A stretch of DNA of 64,000 nt from Frigidibacter sp. Lineage in GTDB: Bacteria > Pseudomonadota > Alphaproteobacteria > Rhodobacterales > Rhodobacteraceae. Both the position numbers and the translations under genes were made by a program. Under the pieces are notes generated by a model, which did no database searches, was not told the DNA's origin, and worked only from the letters and a program-made list of their open reading frames with translations. The stretch is taken from positions 124,001 to 188,000 of the forward strand of contig NZ_JAUYTT010000001.1 in the NCBI RefSeq assembly GCF_030695035.1. The letters run 5' to 3'. This document shows, piece by piece, positions 55,727 to 64,000 of this stretch. Positions within the stretch are counted from its first letter, which is position 1. Every line of letters begins with the position of its first letter.

Positions 55727-57808
55727 TCAGCCGTTCAGGTCCTTCAGCAGCCGGCCATGCTTGCGCACCTCGGCCAGCACGTCGCCGAAGGTGACCATGC
55801 CCTTGGCGCGCAGCATCGGCAGCAGGCGCAGGAACGCATCGGCGGTGGCGACGGTATCACCGATGGCGGTGTGGCGCGCCTCCTCGGGGATGGTGATGCC
55901 AAGCCGGTGGGTCAGCGCGTCGAGGCTGTGGGTCTCGCCCTGCCCGAACACCACGGCGGACAGCAGCACCGTGTCGAGAATCGGGTTGTCGAAGCTGGCG
56001 CCGATCCCGGCCTCGTGGCGGCGCAGGAATTCCATGTCGAAGGGGGCGTTATGGGCGACCAGCACCGCGCCTTCCGCGAACTTGTGGAACAGGCGGCCGA
56101 CCTCCTCGATCCGCGGCGCCTCGGCCACCATCGCGCCGGTGATGCCATGCACCTCGGTCGAGCCGGCGGGGATGGACCGGCCAGGGTTGACCAGCGTGTC
56201 GAACACCTCCTTCTCCACCCGCCTTCCATTGACGATGCGCACCGCGGCGATCTGCACGATCTCGTCGCCTTGGGCTGGGAGCAGTCCGGTGGTTTCGGTA
56301 TCGAAGACCACATAGGTCAGGTCTTCCAGCCGCGAGTCCAGCACACCAGCGTTCCGCGCCTTCGACAGCAGGTCGAAATCATAGACCACCGCCCGCGTCA
56401 CCGGGGGCGGGCGGCGATGGGCGCGGCGGGCCTCGCGGATCGGCAGGCAGATGCCGGCCATGCCCTGCGCATCATGGCCCGGCCAGCATTCCGTCGCATG
56501 GGTCAGCAGCACAGAGCGCCCGGTGACATCGGCCAGCCCCACCTCCAGCGGCTCGGCCAGCCAGCCGTCGAGCTGCCCCAGCGGCAGCGCCGGGCCGGCC
56601 CAGCCAAGGCGTACCATCGCGCCGGCGCCATCCTCGGCAATCTCCAGCGCGAAGCTGCGCGCCAGCCCCGCCGCCGCCACCCGTTCCGCCAGCACCGACA
56701 CCAGCGCCACGATCTCGAACCCGTCGCAGCGCAGCAGGATCGGTGCGGGATCTGCAGCCACCTCCAGCCCTGCCACCTCGATCCGGGCGCGGATACCGTC
56801 GGCAAGGTCGCTGGCGCGGGTGAAGGCCAGCGGCCACCAGTCGCTGCGACTGTCATCATAGCGCGCCCCAAGCTCGGTGATCGCGCTGGCGAGGCTGCCA
56901 ACCTCCTCCAGCATCGCGCCAGTCAGGGCGGGGGTCAGAGCGGGGCCCGCGCCGGCATCCTCGGCCAGCACGCCGATCACCGTCTGCAGGTTGGCGGCGG
57001 GCCGGCGCACCCGGTCGAACACCTCGGCCAGCAGCGCGCCGCGTTCGGCATGGGCGGCAAGGTCGGCAGTCACGTCGCGCAGGGTCAGCACATAGCCGGG
57101 GCCGTCGCGCCCCTGATCCAAGAGGCGCATCCGCCCCGCCAGCACCCGCGCCCCCGCCACCGTGGCGACCAGCAGGTCTGATGCCGCATCGGGGTCGCCC
57201 GCCTCCAGCAGCCGCGCATGGGCATGGGCCACCGGCGCCTGCCGCAAGTAGTCGAACAGCCGCCGGTCGAGCCCCGGGGCCGCGCCGCCGCCCAGAAGAT
57301 CCACCGCCTGCCCGTTGTAGAACACCAGCTGATGATCGCCGGTGCACAGCAGCACCCCCACCGGCACGTCGGACAGCAGCGCCTCCAGCCGGTCCTTCTC
57401 CGCCTGCAGCCTTGTCGTTTCCCGCGCGACCGCCTCGGCCAGCGCATTGCGGGTCTCGGCCAGCGTCAGGGTTACGGCGGCGGCGGCGGGGGCGAGGTCA
57501 CCCAGATAGCGCGCGGGCGCCGCATCCAGTTCGCCCGCGACCGCGGCATGGGTGCGGGCGCGCATCCCGCCCGCCAGCCGCTCGATGGCGCGGGCGACGT
57601 TCTCATCGAACAGATACCAGATCCCGGCCGTCAGCCCCAGGATCGCAAAGCCCGCCAGCAGCCCGGCCTGCACGAAGGCCGGCAGTACCGACGGATCGCC
57701 CAGCCGGTGATACCCGGCCCAAAGCCCCGCCCCAAGCGCGCCCCAGCTTGCCGCAGCCAGCGCCGCGAACATCAGGAACACCCGCAGGCGAAGGCTCCAG
57801 CGTTCCAT
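55727..57808 (-). CDS. Membrane sensor-like protein fused to a DEDDh 3'-5' exonuclease
   Basis: A 693-residue protein. Two membrane helices (9-31, 41-66), a HAMP-like and coiled segment, a PAS-like domain (about 135-245, LLSDVPVGVLLCTGDHQLVF) and a histidine-kinase-like stretch (about 255-460). The H-box region reads FDRVRRPAANLQTVIGVL and lacks the phospho-accepting His, and no clear ATP-binding boxes are seen, so it is probably not a kinase. Residues 495-693 form a DnaQ-type exonuclease with all DEDDh residues: D503 and E505 (VFDTETTG), D591 (HNAPFDMEFL), H646 and D651 (RHTAIGDTVATA). The ATG shares one base with the stop of the response regulator gene. Related free-standing exonucleases sit beside actP in other proteobacteria. 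Confidence 0.85.
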   Translation of the reverse strand: MERWSLRLRVFLMFAALAAASWGALGAGLWAGYHRLGDPSVLPAFVQAGLLAGFAILGLTAGIWYLFDENVARAIERLAGGMRARTHAAVAGELDAAPARYLGDLAPAAAAVTLTLAETRNALAEAVARETTRLQAEKDRLEALLSDVPVGVLLCTGDHQLVFYNGQAVDLLGGGAAPGLDRRLFDYLRQAPVAHAHARLLEAGDPDAASDLLVATVAGARVLAGRMRLLDQGRDGPGYVLTLRDVTADLAAHAERGALLAEVFDRVRRPAANLQTVIGVLAEDAGAGPALTPALTGAMLEEVGSLASAITELGARYDDSRSDWWPLAFTRASDLADGIRARIEVAGLEVAADPAPILLRCDGFEIVALVSVLAERVAAAGLARSFALEIAEDGAGAMVRLGWAGPALPLGQLDGWLAEPLEVGLADVTGRSVLLTHATECWPGHDAQGMAGICLPIREARRAHRRPPPVTRAVVYDFDLLSKARNAGVLDSRLEDLTYVVFDTETTGLLPAQGDEIVQIAAVRIVNGRRVEKEVFDTLVNPGRSIPAGSTEVHGITGAMVAEAPRIEEVGRLFHKFAEGAVLVAHNAPFDMEFLRRHEAGIGASFDNPILDTVLLSAVVFGQGETHSLDALTHRLGITIPEEARHTAIGDTVATADAFLRLLPMLRAKGMVTFGDVLAEVRKHGRLLKDLNG

Positions 57809-58200
57809 CACACGGGCCCGGAGCCAAGCAGGCGCCGCACCTCGGCCCGCAGCTCCTTCAGCTCGAACGGCTTGGCGATGAACCCGTCGGCGCCAAGCGC
57901 GAGGCCCTTGCGCCGCTCCATCGCCGAGCCGCGGGCGGTCATCATCAGGATCTTCACATCCGCCAGCCCCGGGTCCATCCGCACATCCTGGCAGATCTCA
58001 TAGCCCGAGACGCCCGGCAGCATCACGTCCAGCAGCACAAGGTCGGGATGGGTGGCACGGATCCGGGCCATCGCCTCGGCACCACTTGACACCCGGTCAT
58101 GGGCATAGCCCTCGCGGGTGATCAGATAGTCGAGGGCGATGGCGATGTTGTCCTCGTCCTCGACCACCAGTACCCGCGGTTGTCTCCCCGCTTCGGCCAT
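57808..58200 (-). CDS. Single-domain response regulator
   Basis: A 130-residue receiver domain without output domain. It has the acidic pocket VVEDEDN (E14, D15), phospho-acceptor D58 (VLLDVMLPG), T88 (MMTARG) and K110 (FIAKPFE), all expected residues. It would pass a phosphate or bind a partner rather than DNA. It is coupled to the sensor-exonuclease gene (stop and start share one base) and lies 2 bases after the membrane protein gene at 58203. Confidence 0.93.
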   Translation of the reverse strand: MAEAGRQPRVLVVEDEDNIAIALDYLITREGYAHDRVSSGAEAMARIRATHPDLVLLDVMLPGVSGYEICQDVRMDPGLADVKILMMTARGSAMERRKGLALGADGFIAKPFELKELRAEVRRLLGSGPV

Positions 58201-58202
58201 CG

Positions 58203-58724
58203 CTACCCCCCTTGGCAGGCCGCCAACATGAATGGATCATCGGCCGGCAACTCGATCCACGCGCCGCCCGTCAACGTGCCGTCCGCCGCCAGCTGCGCCC
58301 CGCCCGCCAGATCGGCGCGGCGCGTGCCGGGGCAGTCAAAGGCCACCGGCACCCGCTGCGTCGCCATCCAGCGCTGCACCAGGATCGCATCCGTCCGCAC
58401 CAACCCCGGCGCCTCCGCCGACCGTTGCACCGCCGCCTGATCCACCGCGATGAACCGCGTGACCATCGGCACCGCATAGGACCAGGGTCGCCAGAAGCTG
58501 CTTTCCTTCACCGGCAGCACCACTTCCACACTCTCCGGCAGCGCCGCCTTCACACGGCTGAACCAGGTGTATTCGTTCCACACCGCGAAGGTGATCATCG
58601 CGAACCCCAGCGAAGCGGGCAGCAGCCAGCGCGGCAGGCGCCGCCCGGTCATCCGGTTCACCGCCACATAGGTGCCGGCGAGGGCGACGCCGATGGCGAT
58701 CAGGGAGACGATGTCGATCAGCAT
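58203..58724 (-). CDS. Small membrane protein of the acetate cluster, unknown function
   Basis: A 173-residue protein with two N-terminal membrane helices (about 3-20 and 31-48), then an extracytoplasmic part of mixed character (FSRVKAALPESVEVVLPVKE, VTRFIAVDQAAVQRSAEAPG, RVPVAFDCPGTRRADLAGG) with two Cys that may pair. I recognise no family. It lies 10 bases after the DUF294 gene and 2 before the response regulator, so it belongs to that operon. Confidence 0.7.
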   Translation of the reverse strand: MLIDIVSLIAIGVALAGTYVAVNRMTGRRLPRWLLPASLGFAMITFAVWNEYTWFSRVKAALPESVEVVLPVKESSFWRPWSYAVPMVTRFIAVDQAAVQRSAEAPGLVRTDAILVQRWMATQRVPVAFDCPGTRRADLAGGAQLAADGTLTGGAWIELPADDPFMLAACQGG

Positions 58725-58734
58725 GGATATTCCT

Positions 58735-60582
58735 TCAACTCATCGCGCCTTTTCCGTGCCCGATGGCAGATTGCATGGTGCGCACAACGACGAAGGCATC
58801 GCGCAGGTGGCTGCGCTCGAAATCCGACAGGTCCGACGGCGCGAGATAGTTATCCGGCTTGCGCCCCGACTTGACCAGCAGCGCCTGGCTTTCCAGCCGC
58901 ATCGTGGCAATCAGGTCATAGGCCTCGACCAGATCGCGCGCGCCGCTGGCCGAGATCACGCCCGCATCCTCGGCCGCCATCAGCCGGGCGCGGGTGTTCA
59001 CCTCGGTCAGATGGCCGATCAACGCATAGATCCGCCCCAGATCGACCACCGGCACCACGCCGTTCATCTTCAGGTCGATATGGTGGCGATGCTCGCCCGA
59101 CCGGATCGTGGCAAAGCCGCGGATCAGCCCCAAAGGCGGCGTGTGCTTGAGGCTGTTGGACACCATATGCGCCACGAAGATCGAGTTCTTGCCGGCCTCG
59201 GCCAGCGTCTCTCCCTGCAGCTCCTGGAACAGGCTGGCGGCGCCGCCGATGGGGCGCAGGTCGAACATCACGCTGGACAGCATCTGTGCCATCGGGTCGG
59301 GGCGGGCGATCCAGCCGCGGAAATACTCGCGCCACACCCGCAGCGGCTGGCACCAGCGATCGGCGGTCGCCATCATGTCGCCGGGGCAATAGACATAGCC
59401 GCAGGCGTTGAGCCCGTCGCAGACGATCTTCGCCAGCGCATGGAAATAGGCCATGTCCCCGGGCGTCGCCGCATCGGACAGCATCATGCAATTGTCCTGA
59501 TCGGACACGCCCGCCTGCTCTTGACGGCCCTGGCTGCCACAGGCGAGCCACAGGTAGGGCACCGGCGGCGCGCCCAGTTCGGCCTCGGCCATCGCCAGCA
59601 GCCGGCGGGTGACGGCGTCGGCAATGTCGGTGATCAGCCGCGTGACGACCTCATGGCTGTGATGCCCGCCCACCAGCTGCACCAGCAGCCGCGGGATCCG
59701 CGCCGTCACCGCGGCAAGGTCCGCCACCGTCTCGGCATTGGCCACATCGCGGATCAGCACGGCAGAGCTGACGGCCTGAAACCGCGTCAAGTCGGTCTGG
59801 GTGATCATGCCCGTGAAGCGGCCCTGATCGACGATGGGCAGATGCCCGATCCGCCGCTCCAGCATGATGTGCAGAAGATCAGACCCAAGCGCGGTGGAGG
59901 GCAGCGAGATCGGGTCCGCCGTCATCACCCCCGACACCGGCCCCGCAGGGTCGCGGCCCTCGGCCAGCACCTTGTTGGACAGGTCGCGCACCGTCACGAT
60001 CCCCAGCAGCCGCTCGCCGCCCGTGGGCAGCGGCTCGGTCACCCCAAGGCTCGACACATGGGCATCGCGCATGATCCGCGCCGCCTCGGCCACCGGCGTT
60101 TCGGGCGGGCAGGACAGCGGGCGCCGGGCGATCAGTTCCGAAATCTTCATGGTGGCGATATCGGCGCCGCGCGGTTCCGACCCGCGGCTGCGGTTGAAGA
60201 ACCGCTCGAAGGCCGGGGACAGTGCCACCAGCCGCCGGAACTCTGCCGCCGGCAGCATCAGCAGCACGCTCGGCTCTGTCGTCCGCACCGTCGTCGCGGC
60301 CAGCCCGTCCCGCACCAGCCCGCGCTCGCCAAAGCTGTTGCGGGTGGTCAGCAGCGACACCAGCCCGCCATTGCGGTCCAGCACCTCGACCGCGCCGCGC
60401 TTGACCAGATAGAGCCCGTCCAGCGGGTCGCCCAGGGCATAGACCAGCGCCTCGGCGGGGTATTCCCTGCGGCTGAAGGAACCGGCGACACGCACCAGCT
60501 CGTCCCTCTGCAGGCTGTCATAGGGATGCACCGTCTCCAGAAAGCTGGCAATCGCCTGAACGTGGTCGTCCATCCTGCCCAT
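58735..60582 (-). CDS. cNMP-binding/CBS/DUF294 nucleotidyltransferase-like protein
   Basis: A 615-residue soluble protein in four parts. A cyclic-nucleotide-binding-like domain (about 15-130) has YPAEALVYALGDPLDGLYLV and NSFGERGLV. Two CBS domains (about 145-270) have PETPVAEAARIMRDAHVSSL and ERRIGHLPIVDQGRFTGMIT. A DUF294 nucleotidyltransferase-like domain carries GSQGRQEQAGVSDQDN at 349-364. The rest is the C-terminal helical domain. This group resembles GlnD-type nucleotidyltransferases and is regularly next to actP. It probably senses adenine nucleotides or cNMP; its substrate is unknown. An in-frame ATG at 60573 is an alternative start. Confidence 0.88.
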   Translation of the reverse strand: MGRMDDHVQAIASFLETVHPYDSLQRDELVRVAGSFSRREYPAEALVYALGDPLDGLYLVKRGAVEVLDRNGGLVSLLTTRNSFGERGLVRDGLAATTVRTTEPSVLLMLPAAEFRRLVALSPAFERFFNRSRGSEPRGADIATMKISELIARRPLSCPPETPVAEAARIMRDAHVSSLGVTEPLPTGGERLLGIVTVRDLSNKVLAEGRDPAGPVSGVMTADPISLPSTALGSDLLHIMLERRIGHLPIVDQGRFTGMITQTDLTRFQAVSSAVLIRDVANAETVADLAAVTARIPRLLVQLVGGHHSHEVVTRLITDIADAVTRRLLAMAEAELGAPPVPYLWLACGSQGRQEQAGVSDQDNCMMLSDAATPGDMAYFHALAKIVCDGLNACGYVYCPGDMMATADRWCQPLRVWREYFRGWIARPDPMAQMLSSVMFDLRPIGGAASLFQELQGETLAEAGKNSIFVAHMVSNSLKHTPPLGLIRGFATIRSGEHRHHIDLKMNGVVPVVDLGRIYALIGHLTEVNTRARLMAAEDAGVISASGARDLVEAYDLIATMRLESQALLVKSGRKPDNYLAPSDLSDFERSHLRDAFVVVRTMQSAIGHGKGAMS

Positions 60583-60610
60583 CTTCCTCGGCCGCGCTCG
60601 ATAAGGGGGT

Positions 60611-60636
60611 GCCGCGCCCCAACGAAGGGGCGCGGC
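60611..60636 (-). terminator. Strong hairpin between actP and the DUF294 gene
   Basis: GCCGCGCCCC (60611-60620) pairs perfectly with GGGGCGCGGC (60627-60636) around a 6-base loop, 15 bases after the actP stop. On the minus strand it is followed by ACCCCCTTAT, not a T run. It could slow transcription or protect the actP mRNA end and so lower expression of the downstream genes. Confidence 0.55.
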
Positions 60637-60651
60637 GAGTGTCAGTTGGGC

Positions 60652-62454
60652 TCAGTGCCCGGTGGCCACGCCCGCACCGCGCGGGATACGGATCGACTCG
60701 ACCAGCTCCTGCACGTGCTGCGGCGGTTCCTTGGTCATGTTCGACACGATGTAGGCCGAGGCGAAGTTCAGCACTGCCCCCACCGCACCGATCGACAGCG
60801 GCGAGATGCCGAACACGTAGTTCGCGGCAACATCTTCCAGCATGTTGGTGCCGGGGATGAAGAACCAGCCCTTGTAGGTGAAGATGTAGACAGCCGTGAA
60901 GATCAGGCCGACCAGCATCCCCGCGATGGCGCCTTCCTTGTTGATGCGCTTCGAGAAGATGCCCATCATCAGAACCGGGAAGATCGTCGCCGCCGCCAGG
61001 CCGAAGGCCAGCGCCACAACCTGCGCCGCAAAGCCCGGAGGGTTGAGGCCCAGATAGGTCGCCACCACGATGGCAAAGCCCATCGAGACGCGTGCCGCCA
61101 GAAGTTCGCCCTTCTCCGAGATGTTCGGATTGATCGAACCCTTGATCAGGTCGTGGCTGATGGCGGAAGAAATCGCCAGCAGCAGGCCCGCAGCGGTGGA
61201 CAGGGCAGCAGCCAGCGCACCGGCAGCCACGAGGGCAATGACCCAGCCCGGAAGGGCCGCGATCTCGGGATTGGCAAGCACCATGATGTCGTTGTCGATC
61301 TTGGTGACTTCGTTGCCGGTCCAGCCACGTTCCGCAGCGATCACGTTCATCGCTTCGGACTTGTCGTTGTAGTACTGGATCATCCCGTCGCCGTTCTTGT
61401 CTTCCATCACCAGCAGCCCGGTTTTCTCCCAGGTGCGGATCCAGCTCAGATCGGGATTGGAGTCGATCTCGGCGCGGGTGATCGCGTCGCCGTCAAGGGC
61501 GTTGCCCTGCTCGGCGCCCGGCCACATCGTGGTGGTCAGGTTCAGACGCGCCATGGACCCGACCGCCGGAGCCACGGTGTAGAGAAGCGCGATGAACACC
61601 AGCGCCCAACCGGCGGAGGACCGCGCGTCAGACACTTTGGGCACCGTGAAGAAGCGGATGATGACATGCGGCAGACCCGCGGTGCCGATCATCAGCGACA
61701 TGGTGAACAGGAACATGTTCAGCATGTTGGCGGTCTCGCCGGTATAGGCCTTGAAGCCCAGCTCGGTCACGACCTGATCCAGCTTGGTCAGGAACTCGAC
61801 ACCCGAAGCGGTGTGGGTGCCGATCAGCCCCAGCTGCGGCAGGAACGCGCCGGTCAGCTGCAGCGAGATGAAGATCGCCGGAATGGTATAGGCGATGATC
61901 AACACAACATACTGCGCCACCTGAGTGTAGGTGATGCCCTTCATGCCGCCGAACACGGCGTAGGCGAACACGATGGCAGCGCCGATATACAGGCCCTGGT
62001 CGGTCGAGATTTCCAGGAAGCGCCCGAAGGTCACGCCCACACCGCGCATCTGACCGATAACATAGGTGACCGAGATCACGATCAGGCAGACAACGGCCAG
62101 CAGACGCGCGCCGCCCGAGTAGAAACGGTCGCCGATGAACTCGGGCACCGTGAACTTGCCGAACTTGCGCAGGTAGGGGGCAAGCAGCAGCGCCAGCAGC
62201 ACATAGCCGCCGGTCCAGCCCATCAGGTAGGCAGAGGTTTCATAGCCACCAAAGGCGATGATCCCGGCCATCGAGATGAACGAGGCGGCCGACATCCAGT
62301 CCGCGCCCGTCGCCATGCCGTTCAGCACCGGGTTGACGCCCTGGCCTGCGGCATAGAACTCTGCGGTGGTGCCGGCACGCGCCCAGATGGCGATCCCGAT
62401 ATAGAGCGCGAATGTGGCGCCCACGAAGATGAGGTTGAGGGTAAACTGATCCAT
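60652..62454 (-). CDS. actP: Cation/acetate symporter ActP
   Basis: A 600-residue sodium:solute symporter family protein with about 13 membrane helices. Family features are FYAAGQGVNPVLNGMATGAD and WMSAASFISMAGIIAFGGYE, then YVIGQMRGVGVTFGRFLEIS, and AGALAAALSTAAGLLLAISS. There is an extra hydrophilic loop around residues 320-390 (WPGAEQGNALDGDAITRAEI), as in the Rhodobacterales members. It imports acetate and other short acids with sodium. The DUF4212 gene is 13 bases upstream; acs and adk precede it. Confidence 0.93.
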   Translation of the reverse strand: MDQFTLNLIFVGATFALYIGIAIWARAGTTAEFYAAGQGVNPVLNGMATGADWMSAASFISMAGIIAFGGYETSAYLMGWTGGYVLLALLLAPYLRKFGKFTVPEFIGDRFYSGGARLLAVVCLIVISVTYVIGQMRGVGVTFGRFLEISTDQGLYIGAAIVFAYAVFGGMKGITYTQVAQYVVLIIAYTIPAIFISLQLTGAFLPQLGLIGTHTASGVEFLTKLDQVVTELGFKAYTGETANMLNMFLFTMSLMIGTAGLPHVIIRFFTVPKVSDARSSAGWALVFIALLYTVAPAVGSMARLNLTTTMWPGAEQGNALDGDAITRAEIDSNPDLSWIRTWEKTGLLVMEDKNGDGMIQYYNDKSEAMNVIAAERGWTGNEVTKIDNDIMVLANPEIAALPGWVIALVAAGALAAALSTAAGLLLAISSAISHDLIKGSINPNISEKGELLAARVSMGFAIVVATYLGLNPPGFAAQVVALAFGLAAATIFPVLMMGIFSKRINKEGAIAGMLVGLIFTAVYIFTYKGWFFIPGTNMLEDVAANYVFGISPLSIGAVGAVLNFASAYIVSNMTKEPPQHVQELVESIRIPRGAGVATGH

Positions 62455-62467
62455 CTGTCCCGGTCCC

Positions 62468-62725
62468 TTATTCTTCTACGCCGTGTTCACGGTCGAGCTT
62501 GTTCATGCGCCAGGCGTAAACAAAGATCAGGACCAGAAACACATAGATGGACCCGTTCTGGGCGAACCAGAAACCAAGGTCGGCGCCACCCACGCTGATG
62601 CCCTCGAGGGCGGGGCGCAGGATGATGCCAAGACCGAACGAGCAGACGAACCAGACCACCAGCGAGATGCCGATGATCCGCAGGTTCGCTGCCCAGTAGG
62701 CGTTGGACGATGATTTGTCCGACAT
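62468..62725 (-). CDS. DUF4212 small membrane protein (ActP partner)
   Basis: An 85-residue protein with two membrane helices (IIGISLVVWFVCSFGLGIIL; GFWFAQNGSIYVFLVLIFVY). DUF4212 proteins lie directly upstream of ActP-type symporters and are probably a small subunit, like YjcH in E. coli. The ATG at 62725 has GGGAG before it. A longer start (62755) would overlap the leader. Context and the motif YWAANLRII support the call. Confidence 0.92.
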   Translation of the reverse strand: MSDKSSSNAYWAANLRIIGISLVVWFVCSFGLGIILRPALEGISVGGADLGFWFAQNGSIYVFLVLIFVYAWRMNKLDREHGVEE

Positions 62726-62791
62726 TCGCGTTACTCCCTGAGTTTTTTTCTCCACCCGCCGTCCCGAGGGTCGGGGCGGCGGCCTCCCTTC

Positions 62792-63487
62792 TCACGCCGA
62801 GACGCGCCCTACGACCTGGCCAAGCGCCCCGGCAATCGCGTCGATGTCACCCATCGCGTCGATCCGTTCCAGAACGCCGGCCCGCTCGTAATGTGCGATC
62901 AGCGGAGCCGTCTGGGCGTGATAGGCCTCCAGCCGGGCCTTTGCCGTTTCGGCATTGTCGTCGGACCGGCGCTTGAACGCCGTCCCGCCGCATTTGTCGC
63001 AGACCCCCTCCGCATGGGGCTGCTTAAACTCGTCATGATACCCCTCGCCGCACCCTGCACAGGTGTAGCGGCCGGCGACGCGGGCGATCATCGCCGCGTC
63101 ATCGACTTCCAGGCTGATCGCCGCGGTCACCCGCTGCCCCGCCTCGGCCAGCAGCGCGTCGAGCGCGCTCGCCTGCCCGTCGGTGCGCGGAAAGCCGTCA
63201 AGGATGATGCCGCGAGCCACATCGGGCTCTGCCATCCGGTCCTTGAGGATCGCCAGCACGATCTCGTCGCTGACGAGGCCACCCGCCTCCATCACCGCCT
63301 TGGCGGCAAGGCCCGCCGGCGTGCCCGCGCCGACCGCTGCGCGCAGCAGATCGCCCGTCGACAGCTGCACCATGCCAAAGCGCTCTTCCAACATCCTCGC
63401 CTGCGTGCCCTTGCCGGCGCCCGGGGGCCCCAGCAAGATCAGCACGGCGGGCGAGGTTTCGCTGCTCAGGGACCCGTTGCTCACCAT
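62792..63487 (-). CDS. adk: Adenylate kinase
   Basis: A 231-residue long-form adenylate kinase (ATP + AMP to 2 ADP). Walker A is GPPGAGKGT (20-28). DGFPRTDGQASALDALL follows. The LID has four Cys (CAGCGEGYHD and CDKCGG) for a structural zinc. The N-terminus has about 12 extra residues. A role beside acs is logical: acetyl-CoA synthetase produces AMP, which Adk recycles. Confidence 0.95.
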   Translation of the reverse strand: MVSNGSLSSETSPAVLILLGPPGAGKGTQARMLEERFGMVQLSTGDLLRAAVGAGTPAGLAAKAVMEAGGLVSDEIVLAILKDRMAEPDVARGIILDGFPRTDGQASALDALLAEAGQRVTAAISLEVDDAAMIARVAGRYTCAGCGEGYHDEFKQPHAEGVCDKCGGTAFKRRSDDNAETAKARLEAYHAQTAPLIAHYERAGVLERIDAMGDIDAIAGALGQVVGRVSA

Positions 63488-63491
63488 CGGC

Positions 63492-64000
63492 TCAGCTCCG
63501 GTTCATGCGGTTTTCGATCAGCTCCTCGACGACCGCCGGATCGGCCAGCGTCGAGATATCGCCAAGCGCGCCGAAATCGTTCTCGGCGATCTTGCGCAGG
63601 ATGCGGCGCATGATCTTGCCGGACCGGGTTTTCGGCAGGCCCGGCGCCCATTGGATCAGGTCCGGGCTGGCAATCGGGCCGATCTCGGTCCGCACCCATT
63701 TCACCAGATCCTTGCGCAGCTCGTCGCTCGGCTCCTCGCCGTTCATCAGGGTGATGTAGGCATAGATGCCCTGACCCTTGATCTCGTGCGGGTAGCCGAC
63801 CACCGCCGCCTCGGCGACCTTCGGATGCGCCACCAGCGCCGATTCCACCTCGGCCGTGCCCATCCGGTGGCCCGAGACGTTGATTACGTCATCGACGCGC
63901 CCGGTGATCCAGTAGTAGCCGTCCTTGTCGCGCCGGCAGCCGTCGCCGGTGAAGTAATAGCCGCGATACTGGCTGAAATAGGCTTCCTGGAACCGCTCAT
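63492..64000 (-). CDS. acs: Acetyl-CoA synthetase, C-terminal part (partial)
   Basis: The last 169 codons; the gene continues beyond the right edge. Visible are [40 protein letters not shown] and the C-terminal Lys in [20 protein letters not shown] that Pat-type acetyltransferases modify. The enzyme activates acetate to acetyl-CoA with AMP release. It lies 4 bases before adk. Confidence 0.96.
   Translation of the reverse strand, partial: ERFQEAYFSQYRGYYFTGDGCRRDKDGYYWITGRVDDVINVSGHRMGTAEVESALVAHPKVAEAAVVGYPHEIKGQGIYAYITLMNGEEPSDELRKDLVKWVRTEIGPIASPDLIQWAPGLPKTRSGKIMRRILRKIAENDFGALGDISTLADPAVVEELIENRMNRS

Noticed and set aside
58672-62598. Very long plus-strand open frame (over 1300 codons) opposite the actP/DUF294 genes
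   Set aside because: It is antisense to two clearly recognised genes, is rich in His/Arg/Gln/Gly as expected from reversed GC-rich codons, and shows no domain.
62726-62791. Terminator-like GC hairpin next to a run of seven T between adk and the DUF4212 gene
   Set aside because: The T run is on the wrong side of the hairpin for minus-strand transcription, and no plus-strand gene needs it.

Overview
The window is high-GC bacterial DNA and looks like a free-living alphaproteobacterium of the Rhodobacterales (Rhodobacter/Paracoccus-type family). The main pointers are the gene orders (cpa/tad locus, tolQRAB-pal-cpoB-tilS-ftsH, ruvCA near ruvB, an acs-adk-DUF4212-actP cluster), a phosphatidylcholine synthase, a DUF1127 protein, a ligase-associated helicase/PdeM pair, and many small proteins that I know mainly from that order. 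No rRNA, tRNA, CRISPR array, transposase or prophage was seen. The genus cannot be fixed from the window alone.

Layout. 1-274: start of a secreted protein, probably a lytic transglycosylase. 439-11540: a Flp/Tad pilus locus with two near-identical flp pilin genes (a tandem duplication that includes the terminator), cpaB, cpaC, an OmpA-like lipoprotein, cpaE, cpaF, tadB, tadC, two TPR lipoproteins and a prepilin peptidase. It is followed by an AAA+ ATPase of unknown role. 13066-18270: sulfotransferase-like protein, Lhr-type helicase plus PdeM nuclease, LytTR regulator, thioesterase. 18301-21315: one-carbon folate genes folD and fhs with a chorismate mutase. 21539-26284: a tiny membrane ORF, a MOSC protein, tam, ftsH, tilS. 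26286-32252: the Tol-Pal envelope system in full (cpoB, pal, tolB, tolA, tolR, tolQ, ybgC). 32249-37353: small coupled genes, ruvB, an atypical low-GC coiled-coil membrane protein, htpX, ruvA, ruvC. 37732-46762: DUF1127, prmA, msrA, a sigma/anti-sigma fusion protein, priA, fsa, DUF484, xerC, an EF-hand protein. 46983-55576: pcs, ogt, ileS, a truncated globin, ycjF/ycjX, truA. 55727-64000: an acetate cluster with a sensor-exonuclease fusion, a response regulator, an unknown membrane protein, a cNMP/CBS/DUF294 protein, actP, DUF4212, adk and the end of acs.

Most of the window is ordinary core genome in tightly packed operons with 1-4 nt stop/start overlaps. Two small dispersed repeat families sit in intergenic gaps. 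Family A (about 200 bp, several palindromes) has copies at 38111-38302 and 51552-51762. Family B is a GC hairpin followed by a GATATTTG-type tail, at 16203-16248, 39341-39388 and as an inverted pair at 55588-55718.

The parts most worth a second look are: (i) the protein at 40285-41421, which reads as an ECF-type sigma factor and its membrane anti-sigma factor in one polypeptide; (ii) the 55727-62725 cluster, where a degenerate membrane sensor is fused to a DEDDh exonuclease and sits with a single-domain response regulator and a cNMP/CBS/nucleotidyltransferase-like protein beside acetate uptake genes; (iii) the AAA+ ATPase next to the tad locus; and (iv) the low-GC gene between ruvB and htpX, with a palindrome that overlaps its ribosome binding site.
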